NCBI RefSeq assembly: GCF_017502485.1
Contig: NZ_JAFVUX010000008.1
Location: 1-47,458 of the forward strand
DNA: 47,458 nt
Direction: 5' to 3'
Source of the DNA: Helicobacter sp.
GTDB lineage: Bacteria; Campylobacterota; Campylobacteria; Campylobacterales; Helicobacteraceae
In this document: one piece after another, positions 1 through 8,248 of the stretch
How the letters are laid out: every line of letters starts with the position of its first letter
Position numbering within the stretch: the stretch's first letter is position 1
Notes under the pieces: model-generated
Seen by the model: the letters and a program-made list of their open reading frames with translations, nothing else
What the model was told of the DNA's origin: nothing
The model's database searches: none
Translations under genes and position numbers: made by a program

Positions 1-732
1 ATCATAAGGCTGTCCAAATAAGCACACAGGGATAATTGCCTTTGTGCGTGGGCTGATCTTTGCGCTCACTTGGGCTGGGTCTAGTGTGTAAGTGTGGGGG
101 CAAATATCGACAAACACGGGCTTTGCTCCAATGAATGCTACCATTTCTGCTGCGGAGATAAAGCTAAAGCTAGGCGTGATGACTTCATCCCCCACACCTA
201 TATCAAGGGCTAAAAGAGCTAGCAGTAGTGCGCTTGTCCCACTAGAGCAAGTGATACAAAACCGCCGCCCAACAAACTCCGCTAGCTCACTCTCTAATGC
301 CCTAGCGTGCTCGCCTAAGATAAAGTGCTGGGAGTGCAAAACACTAGTGATCGCAGAGTCTAGCTCGTGCTTTAGGATGTGGTATTGAGCACGCAGGTCA
401 ATAAGTGGGATTTTTTGTGCTTGTGGAGATTTGGCTTTGCTGGTGGATTGGGCTTTGCTGGTGGATTGGGCTTTGCTGGTGGATTGGGCTTCGCGCGTGC
501 TGCGGTTACATACCTCTAGTATGCGCCCTTGCACACGCGCACAAAGCAAAGATTTCTCATCATAAATCCTAGAGTCCATTTTTTTGCCAGCGGACTTGTC
601 CGCGTGGCAAAGCGCAGCTTCTTTAGAAAACAAGGGATACCGCTCGCCGCTAGGCGATGTTTCTTTAGAATCCACCGATTCTGCGCTAGCAGAATCACAC
701 GCTTTAGAATCCTTGTTTTTGTCCATATTCAT
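1..732 (-). CDS. DegT/DnrJ/EryC1/StrS-family sugar aminotransferase, 5' part only
   Basis: This is a PLP-dependent aminotransferase of the kind that puts an amino group on a keto-sugar nucleotide for surface glycans. The gene runs off the left edge. The conserved fold begins near base 413 with IPLIDLRAQY, then FILGEHARALE, then the family signature CSSGTSALLLAL and GDEVITPSFSF; it resembles WbpE-type enzymes. The frame stays open upstream to an ATG at 732, giving about 107 extra N-terminal residues that are Ser/Lys/Ala-rich and not part of the known fold. They include a threefold six-residue repeat (434-487) and a 15-base stretch also found in the upstream repeat region. No ATG lies between the ATG at about 578 and the conserved fold, so some extension seems real. 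None of the possible starts (732, 726, about 578) has a clear ribosome binding site. The family is secure; the start is not. Confidence 0.8.
   Translation of the reverse strand, partial: MNMDKNKDSKACDSASAESVDSKETSPSGERYPLFSKEAALCHADKSAGKKMDSRIYDEKSLLCARVQGRILEVCNRSTREAQSTSKAQSTSKAQSTSKAKSPQAQKIPLIDLRAQYHILKHELDSAITSVLHSQHFILGEHARALESELAEFVGRRFCITCSSGTSALLLALLALDIGVGDEVITPSFSFISAAEMVAFIGAKPVFVDICPHTYTLDPAQVSAKISPRTKAIIPVCLFGQPYD
434..487 (-). repeat. Three tandem 18-base repeats inside the aminotransferase N-terminus
   Basis: The unit GCTTTGCTGGTGGATTGG (plus strand) occurs three times in a row, with the start of a fourth copy after base 487. On the coding strand each unit encodes six residues (Ala-Gln-Ser-Thr-Ser-Lys). 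A gain or loss of copies keeps the frame, so this is a length-variable linker rather than an on/off switch. Confidence 0.9.
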
Positions 733-1251
733 TAGCACCGCCGAAGTTATGTAGAAGTTGTATGGAATTTTAGCGTTTTTACAAGTGGATTCTAGCTTTT
801 GTGCATTTGCTGTCATTGCAAGCGTTATTGTCCGCGTGGCAATCCATAAAATCCACTTTTTTACCCCAGAATCCATTTTTCAAAATTCGATTCTAGGCTA
901 TGGATCGCCACGCTTGCTTTGCACGGCTCGCGATGACGATGAAAGGGCGTTTGACTTAGAATCTACTTTATGGATTGCTTTAGCGATTGTGTCGCCTCGC
1001 AATGACTTGGAAGCTTGGCTTTCTTCTTCTGGGATTCTAGGAGTGAAACCCAATCAATGTAAGCAAGCCAGCAAAGGATTCTAGGATTTTGGAGGATAAA
1101 GCCTCAAATATGGATTCTCAACTAGCACGCAGGCGACAGGATTTTTCGATGATTTTGTGGGCTGTCAAGCGCAAGGAAAGGGAGCATACTAAGCGTATGT
1201 GACCGCAGCTTTGCGTGCAGACTCTCACAAAAGCGCGTAAAAGCCAACGCC
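733..1251. repeat. Gene-free region of imperfect inverted and direct repeats
   Basis: There is no convincing gene in these 519 bases. A left arm beginning GTCATTGCAAGC at 812 and running into GTGGCAATCCATAAA by about 850 is mirrored by right arms at 900-937 (ATGGATCGCCACGC to CGCGATGAC) and 971-1006 (TGGATTGC to CGCAATGAC). The 15-mer TTGTCCGCGTGGCAA at 828-842 also occurs at 596-610, inside the aminotransferase extension. Near 1185 a small stem (GCATAC, TAA, GCGTATGT) lies just past the end of the DUF2156 gene. The region looks like a dispersed palindromic repeat family. Long open frames across it are translations of the repeat. Confidence 0.7.
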
Positions 1252-2199
1252 CTACAATACGGCACGGAATTTTTCTACCATAAAGACAGGGTTATACCCC
1301 CTCTTTGCCTGCCTTAGTCCGGGTATGCCCAGATCTTCTTCGCGATTAGCATAGCGCAGTGATGCAAAGCATCGCGCTAGAAGTTGCTGGTTTATGATTT
1401 GATATGCGCCAATGATATTTGGCGCGGCTTTTTCGATGTGGATCACTGCCATTTGCTCATTGATCGCTTCACCAAAGCTAAAGGCTATGATGGGCAGCGC
1501 GCTAGAATCTAGTAGTGCTGGGTCTATGTTGTCAGATCCTAGCGTTATTTTTTCTCTTGCGCGCACAAGCACGCCTTGTAGCCCTAGTAACTCAAAGCTC
1601 TCTAACGCCGCGCAAATGCCAAGGTATTCTAGCTCTAAATCATCGCTTTTAGCAGGATTGCTATCAAGCCAGATTCTAGCTACTTTGACTAGCTCTTTGG
1701 CATTTGCTTGTGTGATAGGCTCAAGCTCCCATTCGTAGCGTTGCAAGAAGTTATTTAGGTGGTTTTTTTTCTTATGGAATTTTCTCCCGCTTAGATGCAA
1801 GAGCTCCTCTACGCTATAAACATAGTCGAAGTGATCAGGTGTGGGCTCTATGGAGATGGTAGGGAAGACTTGCTTTAGTAAGGGGAGATTGTGTGCTTCT
1901 ATGCGCTCAAAGCGCAGGGCATAGCCATTTTCACGAGCGTGGGACTCTAGCGCGCTTAGGGCTTCTAGCTTCTCTTTCATATTTGCGCCTATGGGGAAGA
2001 AGAAGTAAGGATCTCTCCCAGCATAGCGTGTTTGGATAAGGAGTGTGCCAGTATAGGTGGTGTAGGATATTTCGCGCGCGTGTTTCCAAATGTAGAGATT
2101 GCCAAAGCTAATATCTGCGATAGAAAAGTGATCGTTTTGCAAAAATTCTAGAATCTCACTTCTAGATTCTAGGGTTATGGGCTTGAATGATAAAGGCAT
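1252..2199 (-). CDS. DUF2156 protein (lysylphosphatidylglycerol-synthase C-terminal-like)
   Basis: This 315-residue protein belongs to the DUF2156 family, whose double GNAT-like fold resembles the aminoacyl-transfer domain of MprF. The typical core GRKFHKKKNHLNNF is near residue 140. The C-terminal block is also typical: HIEKAA, then YANREEDLGIPGLRQAK and KRGYNP. There are no membrane segments, so this is the soluble domain alone, not a full lipid-modifying MprF. Its substrate in Helicobacter is unknown to me. Two TAGAATC-type motifs overlap the first codons. It lies 35 bases downstream of pheA on the same strand and may be co-transcribed with it. Confidence 0.8.
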   Translation of the reverse strand: MPLSFKPITLESRSEILEFLQNDHFSIADISFGNLYIWKHAREISYTTYTGTLLIQTRYAGRDPYFFFPIGANMKEKLEALSALESHARENGYALRFERIEAHNLPLLKQVFPTISIEPTPDHFDYVYSVEELLHLSGRKFHKKKNHLNNFLQRYEWELEPITQANAKELVKVARIWLDSNPAKSDDLELEYLGICAALESFELLGLQGVLVRAREKITLGSDNIDPALLDSSALPIIAFSFGEAINEQMAVIHIEKAAPNIIGAYQIINQQLLARCFASLRYANREEDLGIPGLRQAKRGYNPVFMVEKFRAVL

Positions 2200-2233
2200 A
2201 ATGTGTCCTTACATTAAAGTAGATTTTGGGTAG

Positions 2234-3322
2234 CTAGTCGATTTTTGGGTAGCTACCTAGCCATTTGATCTGATCGCCCCACTCATCAAAGATTTGAGCG
2301 ATATGCTTATCTTCTCTATGCCCTACAAAATCCACATAAAACCCAGAGTCAAAGCTGTTTTTAGAATGGATAGGACGGGAATCAATCTTAGTTAGATTAA
2401 TATTAGCGCGTGAGAAGCTCTCCAAAAAGCGCAGTAGTGTGCCAGCTTTCTCAAAGCCCTGAAGCCTTGCGAAAATAGAAGTTTTATCATTGCCACTTGG
2501 GGGATTATGAAAATCGCTTAAGATGACAAAGCGTGTTTTGTTGTCTTGGGAGTCTTGGATATGAGAAAACATTAGTGGTAGGTGGTAGAGCTTGGCAGCA
2601 ATGTGTGAGCAAATCGCCGCACTCTTTGGATCTTGTGTAGCTAGCTGGGCGGCTTTGGCTGTGGATTCTACCGGGATTTGCTGGGTGTTTAGGAGATTAT
2701 GCGCTTGTAAGAATTGTGCGCACTGCCCAAAGGCTATATCCTTGCTATAAATGCGCTCAATTTTGGATAAATGCTCGCATTGTGAAGCGAAGCTTAGGTG
2801 GATGGGCATAATGATTTCTGCAATGATTTTCATACTAGAGCTAGCAAGATTATCGATACACTCACCTACTATGCCATTGGTATTATTCTCAATGGGGACT
2901 ACACCATAGCGCGCCTGCTTGCTCTCTAGTGCGCTAAAGATTGCGCTAATGGTGTTTATGGACAAATACTCACTCATCGCGCCAAAGCGTGATTCTGCGG
3001 CTTGATGCGTGTAGCTACCTATGGGACCTAGATAGGCGACTTTCTCTGGTAGTTCAATATTGCGCGATATGGCAAAGATCTCTTGATAGATTGCTTCTAT
3101 GGCATCTTTGCTTAGACGCTTTGTGGGCAGAGAACCTAGGCGAGAAATGATCGCTAGCTCACGCTCTGGGCGGTAAATGCTGGCATTGCTCTTAAGCTTT
3201 GCTGCGCCAATTTGGGCGACAATCTCTAGCCTAGAATCTAGCAGGGCTAGTAGCTGCTCATCAATGCTATCAATTTGTTCGCGTAAGCGCGCTATTAGGG
3301 CTTCATCATTTTGGTTTGGCAT
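2234..3322 (-). CDS. pheA: Bifunctional chorismate mutase / prephenate dehydratase
   Basis: This enzyme carries out the last committed steps of phenylalanine synthesis, chorismate to prephenate to phenylpyruvate. Residues 5-90 form an AroQ-type chorismate mutase (IDSIDEQLLALLDSRLEIV). Residues about 97-270 are the dehydratase, starting VAYLGPIGSYTHQAA and carrying VVPIENNTNGIVGE and the catalytic NKTRFVIL. Residues about 278-355 are an ACT domain with a DSRPIHS motif, the usual phenylalanine-binding ESRP site with Asp for Glu. The length of 362 is normal. An AAGGAGACC sequence precedes the ATG. It is 27 bases downstream of the YebC gene. Confidence 0.95.
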   Translation of the reverse strand: MPNQNDEALIARLREQIDSIDEQLLALLDSRLEIVAQIGAAKLKSNASIYRPERELAIISRLGSLPTKRLSKDAIEAIYQEIFAISRNIELPEKVAYLGPIGSYTHQAAESRFGAMSEYLSINTISAIFSALESKQARYGVVPIENNTNGIVGECIDNLASSSMKIIAEIIMPIHLSFASQCEHLSKIERIYSKDIAFGQCAQFLQAHNLLNTQQIPVESTAKAAQLATQDPKSAAICSHIAAKLYHLPLMFSHIQDSQDNKTRFVILSDFHNPPSGNDKTSIFARLQGFEKAGTLLRFLESFSRANINLTKIDSRPIHSKNSFDSGFYVDFVGHREDKHIAQIFDEWGDQIKWLGSYPKID

Positions 3323-3349
3323 AGGTCTCCTTGTGGCTCTAGCTAGAAT

Positions 3350-4063
3350 CTAGGCTAAGTTTGTATAAACAGCTTGCACATCGTCGTCTTCTTCAATTCT
3401 ATCAAGCAATTTTTCTAGCTCTTCTATCTGCTCTTCAGCTAGGGTTATAGGGCTTGTTGGAATTCTAGCGAGCTTAGCACTTGTGGGCGTGATTTGCAAG
3501 GATTCTAACCCCTCACTTAAAGCTCCAAAGTCTGTGTAGCTCCCATAAGCGATTAGGCTACCATCTTCTAAAGACTCTAGCTCTTCTAGCCCATAGTCGA
3601 TGAGTGCTAGCTCTAGCTCATCTAAGGGCATAGATTCTGGCTTGCTAAAGGCAAAGACACTTTTTCTAGCAAACATAAACTCCAAGCTACCATTTGGGAC
3701 AATCGATGCACTGGGGCTTTTGTTGAAGTAGCTTTTTAGGTTGGCTATGGTGCGAGTGGGGTTATCAGTGGTGCATTCGATGAAGATTAGCACACCATTT
3801 GCTGCTTTGCCCTCATAGCTTAGCTCGCTAAAAGCACCATCTTTCCCGCTAGCGCGTTTGATGGCAGCATCAATATTGTCCTTTGGCATATTTTGGGCTT
3901 TGGCAGTGGCGATTGCTGTGCGAAGCTTGGCATTCATCGCTGGGTCTGCACCACCCTCTTTGGCAGCAGCAGTGATTGCTTTAGCCAGCTTGGGGAAGAC
4001 CTTGCTCATCTTATCCCATCGCTTCTCTTTGGCAGCTCGGCGGTATTCAAACGCTCTTCCCAT
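3350..4063 (-). CDS. YebC/PmpR-family regulator
   Basis: This 237-residue protein is a full-length YebC-family member. The N-terminus [21 protein letters not shown] is the classic start of the family in this group. It is followed by [16 protein letters not shown] and [18 protein letters not shown]. The middle domain ([19 protein letters not shown]) and the acidic C-terminus ([20 protein letters not shown] type) are present. Some family members are described as DNA-binding regulators and others as helping ribosomes through proline runs; the sequence cannot tell which applies here. Confidence 0.93.
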   Translation of the reverse strand: MGRAFEYRRAAKEKRWDKMSKVFPKLAKAITAAAKEGGADPAMNAKLRTAIATAKAQNMPKDNIDAAIKRASGKDGAFSELSYEGKAANGVLIFIECTTDNPTRTIANLKSYFNKSPSASIVPNGSLEFMFARKSVFAFSKPESMPLDELELALIDYGLEELESLEDGSLIAYGSYTDFGALSEGLESLQITPTSAKLARIPTSPITLAEEQIEELEKLLDRIEEDDDVQAVYTNLA

Positions 4064-4192
4064 ATCTATCCTTTAGCACAAATGTAGAGTGCGATTATAG
4101 AGTATCAAGGCTTAATGTAGAATCTAATAGAATCTAGGAGATTTCTTGCACTCTTTGCACATAGCTTTGGGTCTGTGCTTGGATAAACTCTC

Positions 4193-4549
4193 TTAGGTAC
4201 TTAGGCTTACGCCAAACTCTTGCGCTAAGGTCTTGGCACAGAGTGAGCCATCGCTTTTGGGGTGGTAGAGTAGGGTTAGGATTTTAGTAAGTCGCGCTAG
4301 TTAGCTGGGTGTAGTCGTGCCTAGGCATAATGCTCCTTTTAGAATCTAAACTTTTGCAATGGATTCTGGGGTTTATAAAGGGGACATTGTAGGGCAAGTT
4401 TCTAAATCTTTGACATAACGCTGTCAAAGTAGTGCGCTATATTCTCCTTAGAATCTAGCCACCTTGATCGCTACTTTGATGTGCGCTTCATTGAGCCAGC
4501 TGGCATAGCTGCGCCAAAGATCAAAGGGCTTGTAGAAGACTTTTTGCGC
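4193..4549 (-). pseudogene. Decayed HTH/WYL-type transcriptional regulator(s)
   Basis: Two protein-like fragments lie in an otherwise empty spacer. An intact-looking start (ATG at 4328, preceded by AAAGGAGC) reads MPRHDYTQ, then a frame shift is needed to continue as LARLTKILTLLYHP and LAQEFGVSLST before a stop at 4193-4195. That is the N-terminal helix-turn-helix of WYL-type regulators. Further 5' on the same strand, 4549-4448 reads VFYKPFDLW, YASWLNEAHIKV and VARF, then stops, with IAHYF in another frame. This resembles the C-terminal WYL domain. The C-terminal piece lies upstream of the N-terminal piece, so the likely history is two adjacent regulators that both decayed. The HTH fragment is fairly convincing, the WYL fragment less so. 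No intact gene lies in 4064-4616. Confidence 0.5.
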
Positions 4550-4616
4550 TAGATTCTAGGCTTGCTTGCAGTCGCCATACTCTTTGCTTGCTTACAATGG
4601 CAATGCGGGCTAGATT

Positions 4617-5965
4617 CTAGGGCGTGAGCTTTAGCGTGGTGCTAGTTTGCACAGCTATGGGGATTGGTTTTTTAGGGGCTGCCATATCGTGGCAGTAATC
4701 ACACGCTTTGAAAAACTCTTTAGCATAGAAGTTTAAGATTGTGTATTTATCGCAAGTAGAATCTAGGGAGATAAAATCTCCAGAGAATTCTTCTAAACCA
4801 TTTAGACGGGAGAGAGAGCTAGCAATAGGACAGATAAAAATCTCTCCCACACTACTTTGTGTGCTGGAGACTTTGCTAAAAGGGTCTGCTTTGGTCTTGT
4901 TTTGAGTGGTTGCCATGAATGATTTTGGGCTAGATTCTAGCTTGGTTGGCAAGCTGCGCCCTATTGTTTCGTGGCTCATTATAGATACACAAGGCATTTG
5001 ACAAGCAAGAAAATTTTCTACTATGCCTTGCCTATCTCTCCCTCGTTTGTAGATTTTACCCGGGGAAAACCACGCAGATTTTGTTTCTTGCCATAAAATA
5101 TGGTGCGGGATTTTACGCGCTTGTAGAATCTCTTGAAGCTTGTGTATGTGGAGCTTTATGTCTAGGTTTGGCGACTTGGTGTAGTCGCTTATACTTACAA
5201 AGCATTTCGCGCTTGCTTGCAGAGCATCCAAAAGTGCTGGCTTTGGGAGTATGGTGGCATTTGTTACAATATCAAAGCTCTTTACTTTCTTGCTAGAATC
5301 TAGGATTTTCACTACTTTATCAATATCTTTGAAAAGCAGCGGCTCACCACCGATAATGCGGACATTATAGATAGAATCTATTTTTGCAAGCAGTGCTTCA
5401 AGTGTCTTTGCTATGCCTTCTAGCGTGCAGGTATAGGAGTTGGAGCTATCGAAGTATTGCATAAGGTTATTACAGCTCTCACATCGCAAGGTGCATCGAG
5501 TAGTGAGCACTAGCTCAAAGTAGGGCATATCCACTCTACCCAGTAAAAATCGGGCAAAAATTCTAGCGTGCATAAAAGAACTAAGAGGCATTAACCCTAT
5601 GCGTGCTAGCTTTTGTAGCAGTAAGGCAGGTAGGCAGATAAACCCCGATAGCTTTGGTGGCTTAGGGAGTTGGTAGGCTAGAATCTTGCTCTGCGTAAGC
5701 GGCTGGCTATAATACTCTAGCGTGCATAGGGCTTTGCGAAGTATGAGTAAGGGCAAGAGATAGATCGCGCATAAAGGTTGCTTTCTTATAGTGGCTTTGT
5801 AGTTGATACTTAGGAAGGCTTGGCGTGATTTATCGATATTGCGATAGATATAGCGCAAGCGAAAGTTGGGAGAGCTTAGAAGCTTAAGGCGTGTTTTTAG
5901 GCTTTGTGGTGGGAATTGTGTGGAGTTTGGACTCTCTACGGGGGGGGGGGGGTAATAGTGTGCAT
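4617..5965 (-). CDS. Phase-variable radical SAM enzyme, OFF in this sequence
   Basis: The protein carries the radical SAM iron-sulfur motif CTLRCESC (CX3CX2C, about residues 158-165 of the ON form) followed by RIIGGEPLL and VTNATILP, typical of SPASM-like enzymes that modify sugars or peptides. Later cysteines (CQMPC, CDYCHD) may bind extra clusters. The best start is the ATG at 5965: TAAGGAG, which overlaps the stop codon of the upstream glycosyltransferase, sits a few bases before it. From there translation reads Met-His-Thr-Ile-Thr and enters a run of 13 C. With 13 C it hits TAG at 5936-5938 after nine codons; with 14 or 11 C it would run on for about 449 residues. The 13-C frame can only be entered from an ATG at 6041 inside the upstream gene, without a ribosome binding site. 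The context is glycan synthesis. Confidence 0.8.
5940..5952 (-). repeat. Homopolymer G13 (C13 on coding strand), phase switch
   Basis: Thirteen G on the plus strand sit seven codons or fewer after the start of the radical SAM gene. Slipped-strand change by one base would set the reading frame. The ON length by reading frame is 11 or 14; the sequence shows 13. Confidence 0.92.
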
Positions 5966-5974
5966 TGCTTCTCC

Positions 5975-7287
5975 TTATTGTAGGGTGTATTTTAGGCTTT
6001 TTAGTGTGCGCACAAATGGTCGCATAAGTGTGTAAGCGCAAGGCGCATACGCAAGTAAGTAGGCACGAGCGGTGGTTATAGCGGCGCGTTTATAGTAGGA
6101 TAAGATAAGTTGCATAGCAAAGGGGCTTTGTCTAGCTAGAGCCCACCAGAGCTTGTGATAAGGGTTTTTCGTGAATATAGGTGGCTTGCTTGGATCTGCT
6201 TGGAAGTTTTGCTTCTCCCAAGGCTTATAGCCTCCTAGTAAATGCACGATAGCAGGAGATACAAGCGCGCTGGCAAACTCTCTAAAACCTATCGCACTAG
6301 GATAGGAGGTGATGCCATTGCTATTTTTGCGCGGTGGCAAGTTATCAAAGTGCATCCTAGATTCTGCTAGCCATTGGAGATTGAAGCGATAGGGTAGAAA
6401 GCAAACAGAATCTTTAAAGATAAGATTTAAGAAATCTTGGTCTGCATATTCTGCATATTCTGCAGTGTGTATAAGGGCTAGATTTTTAGCTCGCCACTTA
6501 GGGAGATCGATAAGCAAGACACCGGAGTTGAAGTAGTCTTGCGGCTTTATTTTGCGTTCGCGGACTATTTTGATACTATCTCCACTTAGCCCACTACGCA
6601 CCGCACCTATGGCACATTGCCCTAAATCATAGTAGAAAAGCTCTCGTATATCTTGCAAGATGAGTGTATCGACATCAAGGTAGAGTGCTCGCTTCATCTG
6701 CTTTGGTAGTACATCTCCAAGCTTTAAGCGGAAATATGCGCACCAATTTGCTCCAGCCTCACCCCATGGATTGAGTGCTTCAAACTCAGCTTGTTTGAGT
6801 GTGTGGATATGGATTTTGGTAGGGTAGATGGCATTTAGGCTAGATTCTAGCGTGTGCAAGCGCGATAAGGTCGCCTTTTGGAGTGAGTCTGCTAGGAGAT
6901 GAAAATGAATAGGGAGATTCTCTGGCGTTAGGTTTTGTGCGGTGCTAGAATGCACTTTTTCACCTATTGCGCTATTTTTGTCGTTGCAAGCAAGCGCGCT
7001 AGTCGTTGTGCGATAATTCATAAGTTTCGCGCTAGTAGAATCCATTGTTTCAAAATTGGATTCTAGGCTCGCTTGTAAAAGCGGCGTGATGGAAGCAAGA
7101 TGTGTAAAGCGGTGGATAAGAGGGAGAGAGTTTGCGCTGGAGTCTAGTTGCTGCCCCCCCCCCTAAGAGTTTTTGCGCAGTGAGAAGGAGTAGCGATAGA
7201 GTAGATAATGCTAGTCATACTCACGCTTGCGTATTTAGCATAGTTGTCATCTAGCCCAAAAACTATACAAAAGCAAGAATCTTGCAT
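5975..7287 (-). CDS. Phase-variable family 8 glycosyltransferase (LgtC-like), OFF in this sequence
   Basis: GT8 enzymes move a hexose from a UDP-sugar to a lipooligosaccharide or similar acceptor. The start is the ATG at 7287, preceded by TTAAGGACAAATTA. The first 40 residues, CIVFGLDDNYAKYASVSMTS, are the nucleotide-sugar-binding strand. A run of 10 G (7154-7163 on the plus strand as C) then shifts the frame to a TAG at 7144. In the next frame the rest of the enzyme is intact: LPIHFHLLADSL, the metal-binding DVD in RALYLDVDTLIL, FNSGVLLIDLPKW, DQDFLNLIF and HLLGGYKPWEKQ. With 11 or 8 G the two halves join into about 437 residues. Between the tract and the rest of the fold lies a Ser/Thr/Asn-rich stretch of about 75 residues absent from ordinary LgtC. 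The stop overlaps the ribosome binding site of the radical SAM gene, so the two are translationally linked. Confidence 0.87.
7154..7163 (-). repeat. Homopolymer C10 (G10 on coding strand), phase switch in GT8
   Basis: Ten C on the plus strand lie about 42 codons into the glycosyltransferase. Ten gives the truncated frame; 8 or 11 gives the full-length frame. Confidence 0.9.
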
Positions 7288-7341
7288 TAATTTGTCCTTA
7301 ATCGATGTGGTGGAGTTGTGTGAAGCGTGCATTGTAACAGA

Positions 7342-8223
7342 TTAAAGCAAAAATGGTGTATCTTGGTAGATAAGATTTAGCCAATTGCTAAAAATCACGC
7401 TAGCACTTGATCGCCACCTTAGCATAATTTCTCCATTTGGTGCGTAATATCCTATAGGCTTAGGCGTGCTAAGTCCGTTTGCTTGATCGCGTTTATATTC
7501 TTTATCTAATGTATCTTTGGCATATTCTGGGTGACCTAGGATAAAGACATCTTTACTATCTTGTAGCATTGTAGCCCCACTTTGCTCTCCTGTTAAAAGT
7601 AGGGTTAAATCTTTGGCGTGCCATAATGCGCCCTCATCAATGCCACTATGGCGTGAGTGGGGCATAAGCACTTCATCATCAAGCCCAGCTAGCAAGTGGG
7701 AGTCGCTACATTTTTTATGCGCAAACACGCCAAAGCACTTGCTAGATAGCGCGTGTTTTTGGATATTGTGGAAGTGATAGAGCCCAGCCATCGCCCCCCA
7801 GCATAGATACATCGTGCTAGTAACATTGGCGCGTAAAAAGTTCATAATCTCTCTAAGCTCGCTCCAATATTGCACTTCTTCAAATTCCAAATGCTCTATG
7901 GGTGCGCCTGTAATGATCGCGCCATCAAACCGCTTGTGTGCAATCTCGCTAAAGTATTTATAGAATCTCTCTAAGTGAGATTGAGGGGTGTTTTTCCCAA
8001 TGTAGCTTTGTGTGGCTAGTAGAGTGATGCGCACTTGTAAGGGTGAGTTTGCTAGGAGAGATAGGATTTGGTTTTCTGTCTCAATCTTTGTGGGCATAAG
8101 ATTGCATAGGAGAATTTCTAGCGGGCGTATATCTTGCGTAGTCGCGCGCTCTGTATCCATCACAAAAATCCGCTCCTGTAAGGTGCTAAATGCGGGGATA
8201 GTTTTGGGGATAATGATCGGCAT
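7342..8223 (-). CDS. metA: Homoserine O-acyltransferase (MetA family)
   Basis: MetA activates homoserine with acetyl- or succinyl-CoA, the first step of methionine synthesis. The 293 residues cover the whole family: MPIIIPKTIPAFSTLQER at the start, EILLCNLMPTKIETE, GAPIEHLEFEEVQYW, the nucleophile region YLCWGAMAGLYHF (Cys) and the DSHLLAGLDDEVLMPHSRHS block. Many MetA proteins are really acetyltransferases; the neighbouring MetY, which normally uses O-acetylhomoserine, points to that activity here. The ATG follows AAAGGAGATTCT and lies 26 bases after metY, so the two form an operon. Confidence 0.93.
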   Translation of the reverse strand: MPIIIPKTIPAFSTLQERIFVMDTERATTQDIRPLEILLCNLMPTKIETENQILSLLANSPLQVRITLLATQSYIGKNTPQSHLERFYKYFSEIAHKRFDGAIITGAPIEHLEFEEVQYWSELREIMNFLRANVTSTMYLCWGAMAGLYHFHNIQKHALSSKCFGVFAHKKCSDSHLLAGLDDEVLMPHSRHSGIDEGALWHAKDLTLLLTGEQSGATMLQDSKDVFILGHPEYAKDTLDKEYKRDQANGLSTPKPIGYYAPNGEIMLRWRSSASVIFSNWLNLIYQDTPFLL

Positions 8224-8248
8224 AGAATCTCCTTTGTGCTCTGCTTGC

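Noticed and set aside
434-487. CRISPR-like array
   Set aside because: Units are directly adjacent with no spacers and encode a six-residue repeat.
516-698. 60-codon minus-strand frame
   Set aside because: Lies in another frame within the aminotransferase extension and has no recognisable protein features.
758-1084. 108-codon plus-strand open frame in the spacer
   Set aside because: It is a translation of the inverted-repeat DNA, with no ribosome binding site and no family resemblance.
7794-7799. C6 run in metA
   Set aside because: Too short for a likely phase switch, and the gene is a normal length.
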